64,000 nt of DNA from Anthoceros angustus (GCA_010909165.1 VJWM01000103.1:620001-684000), one strand, 5' to 3'; shown: positions 19,995-32,774, counted from the stretch's first letter. Numbers and translations: made by a program. The notes: generated from the sequence alone by a model not told the origin.

Positions 19995-22900
19995 ATGGCG
20001 GAGGACAGGACGCCCTTGAGACTGAGCACCAGAAAGCCCAGGGCCGGCGCAGGGACGTCGCGGCAGCAGGCGTCTGGTGCGCTCGCACTTCGGGAGGCGG
20101 CAGGGGAGGCGAGTAGCGTGGTGCTGCTCCGGAGCAGGACGGAGAGCCCGCTCATCATCACAGCTCCCTGCGGGAAGATCACCACCAGAGGGAGAGCGCG
20201 CTTTAGCATTCAGCCTCTATATTTGGCCTTCGGTGGTCAGGATGGCAGACCGGCTGGTCCGCTCAAGAGAAGCTCTGGCTCGCCCTTGGAGGACATTGCC
20301 GAGCACCTCGTGCACAGCTCATTGAACAAGAAGAAGAAGAAGAAGAACTCCTTCGGCCCGGGGCCCGGGCCTGTCACGCCGATTGCCACACGGGATTTCT
20401 GGAGCGCAAATTGTAGCAGTAGCTCTCGGGATGGCGACGAGCGCCTGGTTAAGCAGGCTGCTGCGGCTTCGCCTTTCTGCAGCCCTGTGCGCTCACAGAA
20501 GAGCCTCTCCCAGGCGCTCGGATCCTGCGTCCAGCAAGCAATTCAGCTCACTCCGGCGCAGCAGCACAGGTTGCGGACTCCCATGTCCACTCGGAAGCTC
20601 AAGCTCAGGGCGTCCCGGCAGCTCAAGTTGCGGGACGGTCAGGAGCTGCAGCAAAGGCTCCAGGCGCAGGCACGGCAGGAAGCCGCCATGGAGAAGCAGG
20701 AGAGAACGTATCGAGCGTGGCTGAATTTCGTGTTTGCGAATTCTGCAGCGGGGAATGTGCTGGATCTTGATGGGCTGACAGTTTCGGGCATTTCCGGCGA
20801 AAAGTTGATGAAGGATGCAACGAGGGATTACGGGGACAAGCTCGTGATGCCCTCACCTGCAAAGGTCAGAGTCGGGTCGCGAAAGATTGGAGCCAAAGAT
20901 AGGGGCAAGGGGAAGCCGGATTGTGCATCTGTGACAGCAGCACAAGATGCTTATTTGCAGCCGCTATGCAGTGTGGTGGAGTTGCACCATAGGCTTGGAG
21001 TAGGTTTGCTGGATCATAGTCAGCAGCAGGAGATTGTGTCGACAATGGTGCAAATGGCAAAGGTGAGTCACTCAGCGTCGGTTACCTTCTGTCGAGTTGT
21101 GCTTCTCCTTCTCGGTTAAGGAACGGGAATATGTGAACCTCCTCCTGGCTTTGCAGCATGTAGCCGAAGGGAGGTTAAGGATGAAGCAGGGCTGTGTGCT
21201 GGTCACCGATATCGCACTCCGGCGGAAGGCTCTCGATGTCTTGATGGCCTACAATGCTGCGTGGCTGAGGCTAGGTCTCAGTGTGGTCCTCGGGAACAAA
21301 GCCATCGAGACTTTGACGACAGCAGACGATGCCTATACCGAGGTGTTCCTTGAGCGACACTTTTTGGGAGACATACTTCTGGCAAAAGCATATGCTACTA
21401 ACAAGTCGGTCTCATTCTCCGCTTCCTGCTCGTCTTTGTACAGCACGTCATTCCCGTTCGGGATATGACGATGACCATGTCGATGCCGGACATTGCAGGG
21501 CTATTGAAGGCCTGTACCGGGATGGTTATCATGATTGTCTGGCAAAACTTATCTTCAAAAGGTTTCTGCTGTTGGTACTATTCCTGGATAGAATGAAGTG
21601 TCACACGGGACTGCAAGTAGCTGATGGCATCGATGGACTGGATGGTGGATCCCCGCCGCTGTTTCGGCCAGGTTGCACTGTGAAATCAAGCCGGCAAGCT
21701 ATACATGGTGAGGAGCTTCACTTGTTTGTGGTCACAGAATCGCAGTGCATGTCTATCAAGAATTTCTAATGGAAGCCCCTGACTCAGAGTTCTTCTCAAG
21801 TGCGATGTTTGGAGAAGGAGACTTTCTTGGGCATCTCAGTACACTTGGCTATCACGTCTTCCATGTGCAGGTGTGATCAGTTGCAGCATACCAGAATACA
21901 AGTTGAACACTTGACTTTTCGTATGTTTTGCTTACAAAGAGTCTCTTTTCCTGTGATCCAGCCCACTCTGTCGGAGTACAACTTTCAGATCAACGGGTTG
22001 GAGGATTTAAGGGATGGAGTGCTGCTTTTCAGATTGGCCCAGCTCCTGTCAAAAGACCGCTCCCTTCTCACAGTGAGTCTCATTTCAAACAACCATGATT
22101 TTTGGACTGGGACAGTTTGATGCCCGGATCTATATTACATACAAGCTGTTCTCTTGTGTGCAATGCAGAAACTGCAACTTCCTTGTCAAACAAGATCCAA
22201 GTGCCTCGAAAACTGTGAAGCTGCTCTACAAGTCCTAGCAGAAGCTGGGGTTCCAATTGAAGATGAGGAAGACTCCCTCATCAGTGCTGAAGACATTGTT
22301 GATGGTGTAAAGAAGAAGATGTTGTCTCTTCTTTGGAATATTGTGCTTCATTTGCAGGTTTGTGAAAACCGATCAAGTACAGGAGGTCATAGAGATTTGT
22401 GGAATCAGCACGGACTGGATTCCGTTTGTGGTATCCCTTGTCAACCATCTGTCCCTCAGTATCTCCTCGTGAGGAACCATAGGGCTCAAGACGGATTGCA
22501 GATTGAGTGCTTTCTCAACTCTCAGAGCTGTTGAGTGTTTTTGCAGATGCCGTCATTCATAACCAGGCACAGACTTTGGGAGGAGATTTCGAGAATTGAA
22601 AAGCTGAACGGAGCTGCCATGGTAAACCTAGCGGTTGCAGTTGCCTATTTCCGTATCCTTGGTCTATGTGATTTCTGTGATACCTATGGCCCTTTCTCCT
22701 TGTTTGTCATCTTGCAGGCTCATCGGTTTTCGGAGGGTTTACCATCCACAGTGCACCTGCTGCTGGTATGGGTTCAGGTACTGTGCACAGCTGTACTTGT
22801 CAACTTCAGTTGTTGCTTTGAAGATTAGCCTTAGTTATTACCATTTCTACCTGCCTGCATTTAGCGTGGAACAGCAGTCAACAAACATGCTGGTGAGGTG

Positions 22901-25900
22901 CAGGTTATTTGTTCAAACTATGGCTACAGTGCTGCCGATTTCAGAACATCATTTACCGATGGGCAGGCTCTTTGCTACTTGGTCAGCTTTTACCTGCCAG
23001 AAAAATTTCCCATGCACAACATTCTCAGTGGGGCTTCAAACATGAAGGTAACACCGCATGAGTTTTTCTTGCCAGCCAGATTTTTCTTTGAAAAACTGTC
23101 ACCTACGAATCACCACTTTCATGTCTGTATTACAGGTAGACGGTAAGAGCAATGAATTTGGTTGCAGCTCTCACTCAGACTCGGAGGGGAACGGGGGTAT
23201 ACCAGACCTAGAAATTGCTGCCTGGAATTTTCGCCTTCTGAAAGCTGTTTCTTGCAAGTTCAAAAGCGTTCAACAGGTATTGTGCTGTTGATTTCAACTG
23301 AGACCACAAAGCTGGCTGGACAAGGTCACTTTGGAGTAACGCCGCAATATGATGCAGAATTGTTTTCTGAAGGATCTTCTTGAAGACGATGGAGGGATTT
23401 GTGAGCAGGGAATCATAATCTATGTTGGCTTTTTATGCTCTGAGCTTCTTTGTCGAGACACACTGGTAATTGATTCCTCACTAATAGGAGCTCCAACAAT
23501 AGGCTTCATCAATAGGCTGACGAATTATTATCTTGCGAACAACAAGATTTGCTCACGGCAAAATTTGTACGCCTCGTTCAATTCTTGCACCTCGACTGTA
23601 GGTACACCTTCAAAACCAGGAGGGGACAGTTTTGGACTGGGACTTGGAGCTGATGGCCCAAAGTGTTTCGGTCTCAGAAAACTTGGAAAGCCATCCAGCT
23701 GCTTTGGAGTGTCGAGGTATTTCCTTGCGGTGTCGTCGAAGAAATCTTCGGCCAAATTGAAAAGGCTGCCCTCGTGACTATCAAGGTACTGACTTCTGAC
23801 ACTACTCCGTCATGTAGTTACTGCAGCAATCAAGATACAAACTTGGTACCGAGCTTCCAGAGAAAGATGTAAGTACAAGTCCCTCAAGGCTGCAGTGCTG
23901 CTCATCCAGAGGGCAGTCCGGGTCTGGCTCGTCAAACAAGTGCAGATAAGAAGCCAAGGAGTTCAAAGAAGCGATGAATCTGAACTCATTGCCGTGCAGA
24001 CTCCTCATGGCCACGTGGACAGAGCGCTGGCAGGTATTCAGGCCTTATTTCGGGGGTGGCAGCAGAGACAGAAGTTCAAATACATTCTCGCGGCAGTGCT
24101 AAAGATCCAATGCGCATGGAGGGCTCGAAAGGCTCGTGCAAAGTTTCTTGAAATGAAATCTGCTGCTGCGACAATCCAAAGAAAATGGAGGCAATTACGC
24201 ATGTACAGAATACAGAAACATCAACAGGTTTGTTCAGCTGCTGTCCGGATACAGGCCTGGTGGCGTGGAATTCTTGTCAGAACACTTGTTTGTCGTCTTA
24301 CGGCAGCGGCAACTGTCATAGCAAAGAATTATCGGGCTTATGTGGAGAGGAGGATGTACGAGGATGTGAGAAAAGGTGTTGTGAAACTGCAAGCCCATGT
24401 CAAGTCCAGGATTGTAAGGAGGAAGTTCACTGTTTGCAAGACAGCTGCATGTACAATTCAACGCTGCTATCGGCGTTGGACTGCCAAGCAAAAGCGGGAA
24501 TCTCGTGCTTTGTTGGTCCGTGACCAGGCTGCTCGAACCATACAATATGCTTGGAGGTGTTATGTGGCCGGAAGGAATCGTATCCGCGCTGCTGTGAAAA
24601 TACAAAGTGCTTACAGGGGTTGGATGAAGAGGAATTTGTACAGAAAGGCAAGAGCAAGCATTATCCAGCTCCAGGCACTGCAAAGATGCAAATTCTTGCA
24701 AAAAAGGTTCTCAGAGGGTAAACGAGCTGCTCAGAAAATCCAGGCTGCTTTCCATGGGTATAGTGTTCGCCGACAAATCAGAGTCTGGCAAAGTGCTGCC
24801 TTCCTGATACAGACTCATTATCATAATTATCGTAAGAATCTTGCGGCACAGCAGTGTGCAGCAATCAAAATTCAATGTTATTGGCGGGGTCATGTGGCAA
24901 GGACATCTTACCTTGCTGCTAAAGAGCTCCATGAGAAAAACCTTCATATGACACATGCGTTGCACGCTGAAAGGAAGGCACTTGAGGTTATTGTGGCCAC
25001 CTTCAAGATGAGGAGACAGAGACGTTGGTTCTTAGCATTTCGGAAGTCAGTTCTCTTGGTGCAGAGACGGTGGAGAGTCTATCTGGCAGCTAGAATAGAG
25101 GCAGCTGTTTGTGTTCAGAGGTATGTGCGCGGGTGGATCACTCGCCGCTCTTTTAGCAGGACCCGGAAGTCGGTTATCCTCATTCAGGTGCAATTGCGAC
25201 TACCTATCTGTGTGATGTGACTTACAAAGCATGATGTCTTTAATGAGTGTTTGGTGTATCGTTAATGTGAGGACTGGCAAAGATACGACAGGAAATGCCC
25301 CCTTATTATGCCTGTATTTTTTGTTTCCAGGCTTTCTGGAAGGGTTGCCAGCAGCGGGAGGGGCATACCGAGTTGAAGTTACGGTGCTCGGAACTACGAA
25401 AACGTATGCAGTTGACAGCTCTGAACGTGGAAGACAGCATGAGGCTTGGAAACAGACTCATGGAAGCCCTTGCCTCTCTCTTGAGTAAGAAGACAGTTAG
25501 TAGCATTCTGAACACCTGTGAAACCATTGGTGAGTGACAATCAAAACCTTTTGTTTCTGTTTTAGACGTTTGCCTCTCTCTCTCTTTGTTCAATACTGAT
25601 CTAGTCTGCTGGTCAAACAGATTATGCATCGCAACATTCACAGTTCTGTTGTGAGCGCCTTGTCGAAGGTGGGGCAATTGCCAAGTTGGTGGAGCTCATA
25701 CAGACTACCAACAGGAGCCCCCCGCATGAGCTTGTTTTGAAGCATGCTCTGTCCATCCTTGGAAACATTGCCCGTTTTCCTCTCCTTTCCAAATACATTG
25801 CAGATGACCTGCACTTTATGAGTGTCATCACCGAACAGCTTCACATGTATAGGTTTGTCTGCTTGTTGCAACTCCTCGTGCTGGTCATTTACTGGTGGGT

Positions 25901-26517
25901 AGTCAGCCGGTGGGAAGGTGGTTACATTGTGACGGTAGCCGAGATGTCCCCGTCTGGATCTCCCTGTGCAGAAACAGGGAAGAAGTGTTTCGAAGCGCCT
26001 GGCGTGTATTCCAGCTTGTTTGCACAGTTCCTGTTGGTGTCCACGTGCTGGAGAAAAGCCCATCTGTGTTTCGGAGACTGCACGTCGTGGCTCAGAACTT
26101 AGAGAAGAAGATCGAGGTTGAGAAGAGGTGAGAGAGGAATCTGATCCTCCAAGCTAAAGTGAGCTTGCTTCGTTGTCCGTGTGCTTATCTTTAGGGGTTA
26201 TGTGCTGTAGAAACCAGGAGAGGCTGCCAGCCACAACAACCCTCACTGTCATCCACGCAGCTGAAAGGCGGGTGATCGAGACTGTGCTGCAGTTCGAAAC
26301 GCTGGTTGACTTGATGAAGGATGTGATAAGGGTGGCTCAACGAAGGAGAGGGTGTCAGCAACCTCATGTCCAGATCGTGGCTCAAGGTCAGAACCAGCGA
26401 AGGTCAGGTCAGCATATGGCGAAGGCCCAGAATCGTTCCGGAATTGTGGCGAGTCGACCAAGACAACAATGTCGCATTCCCTTTACGGACCGTTCTAACG
26501 TAACGGGCAGGAGCTAA
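19995..26517 (+). CDS. ASPM: ASPM, abnormal spindle-like microtubule protein (17 exons)
   Basis: Exons: 19995-21062, 21157-21404, 21499-21707, 21761-21870, 21962-22072, 22169-22357, 22547-22621, 22718-22777, 22904-23047, 23136-23276, 23358-23465, 23678-23785, 23835-25187, 25331-25529, 25621-25852, 25972-26127, 26211-26517; about 1605 residues. The start is disordered and basic. An ASPM-specific segment (KRFLLLVLFLDRMK) leads into two calponin-homology domains (NFQINGLEDLRDGVLLFRLA; later FTDGQALCYLVSFYLP). Next are about 18 IQ motifs in one 1353-base exon (for example AVRIQAWWRGILVR, AIKIQCYWRGHVAR), expected to bind calmodulin. The C-terminus (LVKHALSILGNIARFP-like) resembles the armadillo-type tail of ASPM. 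Plant and animal ASPM act at spindle poles and focus microtubule minus ends. The intron 23466-23677 is the longest and could hide a small exon. Start is the first ATG giving a sensible basic N-terminus. Confidence 0.9.
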
Positions 26518-27204
26518 TATTATGTTCGTTTTCTGTACATTTGCACCGATTTTGTAATATATTATAATGGAGGTAGGCATCTAAAATGTCTACATAATCA
26601 CGCCTGTCGGATGTAACGTAATGTGACAATCTGATTTGTACACGACATTGTGAATAGACATTTTCTACTTAGGACGGCTAGTCGTTTCTACCGGAAGACA
26701 ATTTTTACATATCTGTCGCGTGGTGGTACATACACTGTTACGTGCGAGAACACATTTTCAAACACTGGAACTATCAATACGCCACCTGTAATGTCCACCT
26801 CACGGTGGAAGAGCTGTGTGGCAACAGTTATACACTACCATACCAAATAATGCCTACAGACAAATAAACTGCGAACTCGGCCCAGTGTTCCTGAGTTAGG
26901 GACGCCGAAACTAGTCACTCTGTTAAAACAAGACACTGCAAGATGCCTTCGGACCTTGCTCCAGCGGACTCTATCAGGATATAGATTTGTCTTATTCCCA
27001 GATCTGCTAAACAGATCACACTCTCAATGCATCTTCCATCTCCACCAGCGAAGTAATTAGAGTCAGAAACTGTGAACCTCGCTGGGGAATCAGTTGTCAA
27101 AAGACTACTGTCAGACTCTGTACCTCCATCGTTGTTGTTAGGCCATGCGGGTAGTCAACAGAGATATACCTCCCGCATAAAAAGAATCGAACCAATCCAA
27201 TGTG
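26518..27204. other. Convergent 3' flanks, no gene seen
   Basis: Between ASPM (+) and the DUF1685 gene (-). AT-rich after the ASPM stop, with AATATATTATAAT at about 26557. No further coding evidence. Confidence 0.45.
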
Positions 27205-28305
27205 TCAGCAATTCTGACGGACTGTGCAAGCCACAGCCTGCGCCCAATGCCTCAGGCGAGTTTTCACTTGCTGAGGGTGGTCACCTGCACCGCAAGAAAC
27301 GCTCGTCAGGCCAGCAGCTTCGGGTCAGGGCCCGGCAGGGCAGCCAAAGCAAAAAACACTAGACACTAAACAAAAGCATGAGCAAGGAAGGTGAAAATGC
27401 ATACCAGGACTACTGATAGTCCAAGAATGTTTCGGAGAGTTGGTCAAGCTCCCTCCAGCACGCTCCAGCGTGGAGACAGGCGAGGAGCGCTCGTTGTACG
27501 AGCGGGCAATAGCATAGCACAGCTCCAGCGCGGGCAGAGTATTGCAAAGCTGGGGATCTTCACGCTCGTTGCTGAATCCGAACCCTAGATCAATGCATCC
27601 CCGCAGCTCGTCCAAGTCCTCGTCAGTCAAGCTCCTGGTCCGAGCACGGGCCCGGGAGCTGGGGCGAGGCCAAGACCGGTCGCCGCAGTCCGACGCGCTG
27701 CGGCCCACGGCTTTGGCGATCTGCTCCTCCTTCATCAGCTCCATCTCCTCCTGCAGCACCTTCTGGCTCCTGCGCTCCCAGGCCTCGTCCCGCGAAATGA
27801 GAGTGCTGAGCGACCTCTGGCTCCGCAGCCTGCGGTGACCCCTCCTCCCCTGCCTTCCCGCGGCCGCAACCTCCACCACCGGCGACGGCGTCTCCGGCGT
27901 CCACCCCGCCTCCGCCTCCGCCTCCGCCTCCTCCCCTCCCCGCCTTGAAGTCGCTGGGCACCGAGGCCCCGGAACAGCCCGTCTCCAGCTTGGCCGGGGC
28001 CTCCGCCGAGCTCCCTCCCCGAGCAGGCTGGGGTCCCCGTGCCGCTGCCGGTGCGACCCGAACCCCGCGAACGGCTTTATCTCCGTCCGCTTCAGAATCT
28101 CGGCCGACAGCTCCTCGTCCTCCCCGAGAGAGCACATCCCGAACAGCTCCCTCTCGTCCAGAAAGTCCTCGGACTCCTCCGACACCAACGTATCCCGCTC
28201 GCAGGCCACCCCCTCTCCTCCCCCTCCCCCGCCTTCCCCTTCGGGAGGCTCATCGGCCCCCGCAGCCCCCACAGGGGCCAGCAGAATATGGTCCTTTCCA
28301 GACAT
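27205..28305 (-). CDS. DUF1685 family protein (2 exons)
   Basis: Exon 1 is 28305-27405 and exon 2 is 27284-27205, phase 1 junction, giving 326 residues. The C-terminal half holds the plant-specific DUF1685 signature: SLTDEDLDELRGCIDLGFGF, then LCNTLPALELCYAIA, and after the intron DHPQQVKTRLRHWAQAVACT. The N-terminal half is disordered, with Gly-rich and Glu-rich runs, and a DERELFGMCSLGEDEEL stretch. Members are uncharacterised plant proteins of unknown role. The start at 28305 (MSGKDHILL) is the first ATG in the frame; the frame stays open upstream but without another ATG. The pyrimidine-rich strand upstream (28440-28560) may be a 5' leader or Y-patch promoter. The gene converges on ASPM. 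Confidence 0.85.
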
Positions 28306-29200
28306 ATCTACAGCAACACCAGCAGCCCCAACGGCACCTGATCCGCAGCCACGGCTCCCGATCCCGATGCCAAGCTCAAGCAATGCGCTCCCTAGCTCTA
28401 CAACAAGTCTGTACAATCACTCTACCGGGCTGAAAACTTCAACAGGGTCAGCAGCAGCAGAAACAGAATGAGAAGGAGGAGAAGAAGGAGGAGCAGAAAG
28501 TCGAGGAGGAAGAAGAAAAGAAGGAGGTCAGAGATGCAGGAAGAAAGGAAGTTGCAGCAGCGTAGATAGTCTGCAGAGCAGCAGCAGGAGCAGCAGGAGC
28601 AGCAGGGCAGCGATGGCTGCCCGCAGAGGGGCAGATCGGGCGAGTCTCGCAATCAGTCTCAGGCAGGAGGGCGAGGCAGCGGCGCTGCGGAGGCTTGGAG
28701 CTCCGCCCGCCCGAGTGTCGGGCTGGCGTCCGCCTGGAAGCGATGGCGTGGCCTGGCGGGCCGCACCTCCATACATTCCATAGCTGCTGCCCTCTCTTTC
28801 ATCTTTCATGTGGGCCGCGGCCGGCGAATCTCCCCCGGCGATACCGTGCCACCCCGTTCGCGCGTTCGCGCCCTTTCCTTTCCCGTTTGGGCTCAGAAAA
28901 GGAAAAACCTTTTTTGTACAAGCCGGGCGCCGGGCTGGCCACGAATGCCAGAAAGAGACGCAGGCCCACGCAGGCCCACGCAGGCCCACTGCCGCTATTG
29001 ACAAGCCAGGTTGTTAGGTGCGTCGGATGCCACATGCTTCGCTTTTCGCTATCCCGTTCTATCATGCTCAAAGCGTTGTACCAACCAGTCCACACCGCCC
29101 CTTCCCCCTTCTCCTCTGGCTCCTCTGCCGATACACATGTTCATATATCCATTCCTTTTTTTAAACACAGCCCATAGCATCTCCGGAGGTCTTCACTCCC
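28306..29200. other. Promoter side of the DUF1685 gene, no gene seen
   Basis: Holds a purine-rich tract on the plus strand at about 28440-28560 (GGAGGA/GAAGAA type; pyrimidine-rich in the transcription sense of the DUF1685 gene) and GC-rich DNA to 29000. A 10-bp repeat GCAGGCCCAC sits near 28965-28990. No coding evidence. Confidence 0.45.
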
Positions 29201-30716
29201 TGCACACGTTATAGCTTACTTTCAACACGTTACATCTGGCAGCGCAAGATATCATACACCGACCTCCTCTCTATTTTAAACATTCAATTCCTACATATGT
29301 AGTTCATGCAGTTAGATATCTACCTTATACAAGAATTGCACCCATTGACCAACTTCATATCTTTTATGTCCTATATCCATTCTTCCTTTCCATTAGTATT
29401 CTACACTTCTCATTCTCTCATCAACTCGTTATAAGTTCGTTCTCATTTGATAGGTAGTGGAGATTATAGCGAGAACTCAATTACGTTTCTTCATAGTTGT
29501 CCAGCACATTTCGTTGCCACTTTCGTAACATGGCTATTCTAATATTGGCGAAACTGTTGTTTGACAAATGGTCAACTTGAAGACTATGACCTACGTCACG
29601 CCCAAATCCTTACAAGTCAAACCATGCGCACATTTCACGCCCTTCCACGCGTTATGGGACTTGTAGATCTGCAACCTGCCCACGAGCCACAGTACTTATG
29701 TACTTATGTACTTCCGGTCAAACTTGCACGTGCAAAGCAAAGGGATACAGTATGTACATCTGTACATATTTGTATGTACCTCTTCGTGTAGGAACATTCG
29801 ACGCCATTTTTGTTAGTACATTGATGGGTTCTACACATCTACATATGTACGTTGAAGTAGTCCAAGGACGATCCAAATTGTAAAGACATTCTACTTTCTT
29901 GATCATTACTTCGTCCATTCATTAAAATATTCACACATATGTATGTACATAAAAATTACTTACATATTATATCCTAAAGATTCATCCAACTTAAGGTTTT
30001 TCATCCATGTACACATAAGTACATAATCAACCTAAATCGAATATCTCACATTTTGAGACGCTAGAATAAGAATGTTAGAATTAAAAGCTATAACACCTTT
30101 GGTAACCTATAGCACCTATGTATTATAGCACATGGAGAGCCTGAGCTGATGGTATATATCAAGTTGGACAACTACTATGATATTTAGTCTCTAATTTGGA
30201 ACATGTGACACAACTTCCCCATAGCCCATTATGCAATATTGTTGGACACTTCCATGGTTTTCTAATCCGATATGTGGTTTTTATCTCAAGCCACTTTCAA
30301 CTCATTTTTAAATCTAATTTTTATATCTAAACGTTAAAATAGAAGATAACAGTTGAAAAGAGTTGAAAATCTATTCAAAGAATAATATAATTTGAACTGA
30401 TGCATCTAGTATTGTGTAGTGTTTACTTCTTTTACTTGATTTTGAAGATTTTTTAATTTATTATAGGGATAATGAATCATAATTTTTATTAGACTTTCTT
30501 AGAAAAAATTGAAAAAAAGGACTCTATGGGTGAACGAAATACAATGGAACGTGCAATCTTGAAATCAATCATTGCCACAACTTTCGGTAAAAAAGGATGG
30601 AACGAAAGGGAGTGAGACGTTCTTAAAAAAGATGTCGTACCAAAGCATAAAGATACCAGATAATTTGTCCATGCTTCGTCCACCCTTCTAATTTGAGGTG
30701 TAAGGTACAAAGCAGG
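29201..30716. other. AT-rich intergenic tract at the edge of the repeat zone
   Basis: Composition drops sharply to AT-rich at about 29200. Repeated GTACATATGTA/TATGTACAT palindromic words are dense at 29690-29965. Frames are short and interrupted. Probably decayed transposon or heterochromatin-like sequence. Confidence 0.4.
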
Positions 30717-31358
30717 TCACAAGTTCTCCAACTTCACCAATACTGTCTCCGACACCACTTTCTTGGCGCATGCAGATTCCATGATGCGTGTCAGTGGATC
30801 CTCCTCCCATATAGCATCTTCCAGTCTCTCCTCGTCTGTCGCAACATGGACTGTTCGGACGTGTTCGGACACTGCTTCCTCGGCGCTCACAGCTTTACGC
30901 CTCGTCTTCTTTTTCCCTGTATCCATTTGTTCACACTTATAGCGGCTACTACCTCTAGCAGCATTTTTCGAGGCTGACTTCCACTTCTCTAGCACATGAG
31001 ACATCAGGAGGGTGCCGGCCGGCCAACGCCCTGTACCTGTTTCTAGCTCATATCTAGCCGTCGGGACTTCCATACACTGGCCAGGCGTACTATACTTCAC
31101 AATAATATCTGCATTCCTATCCTCTACTTAGGCATCAGACTCCTCCATATCATCATCTGAACGACCTAGAATATCCCGGATTGGCCCATCATCCACATCA
31201 AGATGTGGACGATGGGCCAATCCGAGATATTCTAGATCCCGTTCACTACCTTTAGGGCTGTGTACCTCCTCCTCAACTTCTTGCAGCTGACCCCTACTGC
31301 GTCTAAGCGCCATGACCCTCCTGTGATCGAGAGCGGACTGTATAATCTCCGCAAACAA
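30717..31358 (-). pseudogene. Transposon-like reading-frame relics (two adjacent frames)
   Basis: Two minus-strand frames, 31358-31128 and 31100-30717, lie end to end in different phases. The first encodes an acidic, helix-prone stretch and contains a DNA palindrome (listed separately). The second has a basic KKKTRRK patch and an acidic segment. I recognise no domain. Location in the repeat zone and broken phase suggest the remains of one mobile-element protein. Confidence 0.3.
31159..31243. repeat. Near-perfect inverted repeat, arms about 41 bp, 2-base spacer
   Basis: Left arm 31159-31199 and right arm 31202-31243 are reverse complements with a few mismatches, around a 2-base centre. It could extrude as a long hairpin or be the head-to-head join of two repeat copies. 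Confidence 0.85.
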
Positions 31359-31472
31359 GGAACGGATGGCCTTCCCATTTGTCTAGCCTTCAAGACACAA
31401 CACAGCATTGATACAGTATTTGTTAAACGTTAACAGTGCAGCCAACACGATGAACAAGTCCATTTGTGGCGC

Positions 31473-31547
31473 AACTTTCGCTGACGGCCAGCCGGGCGCG
31501 CACAATCCCGTGTCGTTGTAGTAAGGGGTCCGCTCCCAAGAGAATGA
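31473..31547. repeat. Dispersed repeat, copy 1 (partner at 39040-39113)
   Basis: About 75 bases beginning near TTTCGCTGACGGCCAGCC recur with about 10-15 differences at 39040-39113 in the same orientation, sharing the GGGCGCGCAC core and the CCCAAG.GAATGA end. Probably part of an interspersed element. Confidence 0.75.
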
Positions 31548-32383
31548 CGGGCTCCATTTGTCGGGTTTCAATCGTTTCTGTCCGTTTCGGACTCAAACAC
31601 ATACATTTATCGTTCCCACTACTATCTACTCGTGATGTCCACCGAACAGGCTTGGTGAGGCCAAACGTTTAAGGACTCGTTTGCGTCCGTATCATTCCAG
31701 TCCGTCCCTCTTACCACTCTCGTTACACTCATCTAAAATCACTCACGCCAAAATCTCCACATCTCTCGCGACACTCAACGTCCTTTGAAAAAAATGGGCG
31801 GGCTGCGTGGTCCGGACCTCCTCCGTCGTTCACCGGGCCTCTCTGTCCGGCTCTACCGCCCGGAGTTCCTCCGCTCACCTGCCCGGTCCACCCAACGTCG
31901 GTTGTTGCTACGGGCGAGCAAGGGTCCCCGATCGTTCGTCCTGCACACACCACCACGTTAGGGTCCGTCACGGGACTGGATCGATCTCTCCGGGCGTGCA
32001 CCTTTCGGTGACTCGGGACTCACGGTAGCAAGAAGGCGCACAAGTGCGCAAAATGCGATCAACACCAAGAGAAAGATACTTTACTAGAGCATCGGCCCTC
32101 TTATACTACGCCCAAGGTCGTCTTTATTACACTCCTATTATTTGTGGCCAGCTCGGTGGGCCCTTGGCGCCTACTATCTCCTTATTCCGCCTATCTATCT
32201 TTGTCGGTGGTGGGGGGGTTGCTCAGTTCCGCCTCGGCGTTGGCGGCCCAAGCCTAGCCACGACAAGCGCGCAATCGGATGATCCATGGCGGGCCCCTAC
32301 CTCCCCGAGACTGCTGTGAGCTCTCAGGCGGCGGCCCCAACCAACCAAGTCCTCCTCCTCCTCTCCCTACTAGAAATGGCAGC
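31548..32383. other. Repeat-zone sequence without recognised feature
   Basis: Mixed composition. Short frames only, with no domain. Polypurine and GTCCGG words appear but no defined unit. Confidence 0.35.
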
Positions 32384-32640
32384 CCATGTTACACTTTATG
32401 TTAAGATTTGGACCCCTGGATGTAACACTTATGTTGCAATTTTGGGGTCATGTAACACTTTTGGGCCTCTTGTTACACTTTGGCTTGGAAACCAAGCTGG
32501 GCGTTTGTTGCAACCATGTTGCAATGGTGTTGCAATTATGTTGAGATGAAGTGAGAGGTGCTTTTGTCCTCTCAAGATTGCAACAAGATTGCAACATATA
32601 AAGTGTTACAAGAAAAGTCTTGTAACACTTTTGGAGGCTT
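32384..32640. repeat. Cluster of TGTAACACTT and TTGCAA motifs in both orientations
   Basis: Within about 260 bases TGTAACACTT or its complement occurs about six times (near 32384, 32422, 32449, 32469, 32600 and 32620). TTGCAAC/GTTGCAA occurs about six times (near 32433, 32506-32535, 32576-32597). The right-hand pair at 32602-32627 forms a short stem (AGTGTTACAAG / CTTGTAACACT). Confidence 0.7.
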
Positions 32641-32774
32641 GGTACCTCCTCTGAGCGAGGCCCACCAAGGCAAGAGATCTCTTGCCTTGCTGGTGGGCCC
32701 TCGTTCAGCGGGCCCTCTAAGAGATGGTTCCGTCAGGGCAGGGGATAGGTGACTCCCCTCTGCACCCCGAGTCT

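Noticed and set aside
27623-28135. Minus-strand Gly-rich frame overlapping the DUF1685 gene
   Set aside because: It is the DUF1685 coding sequence read in the wrong phase.
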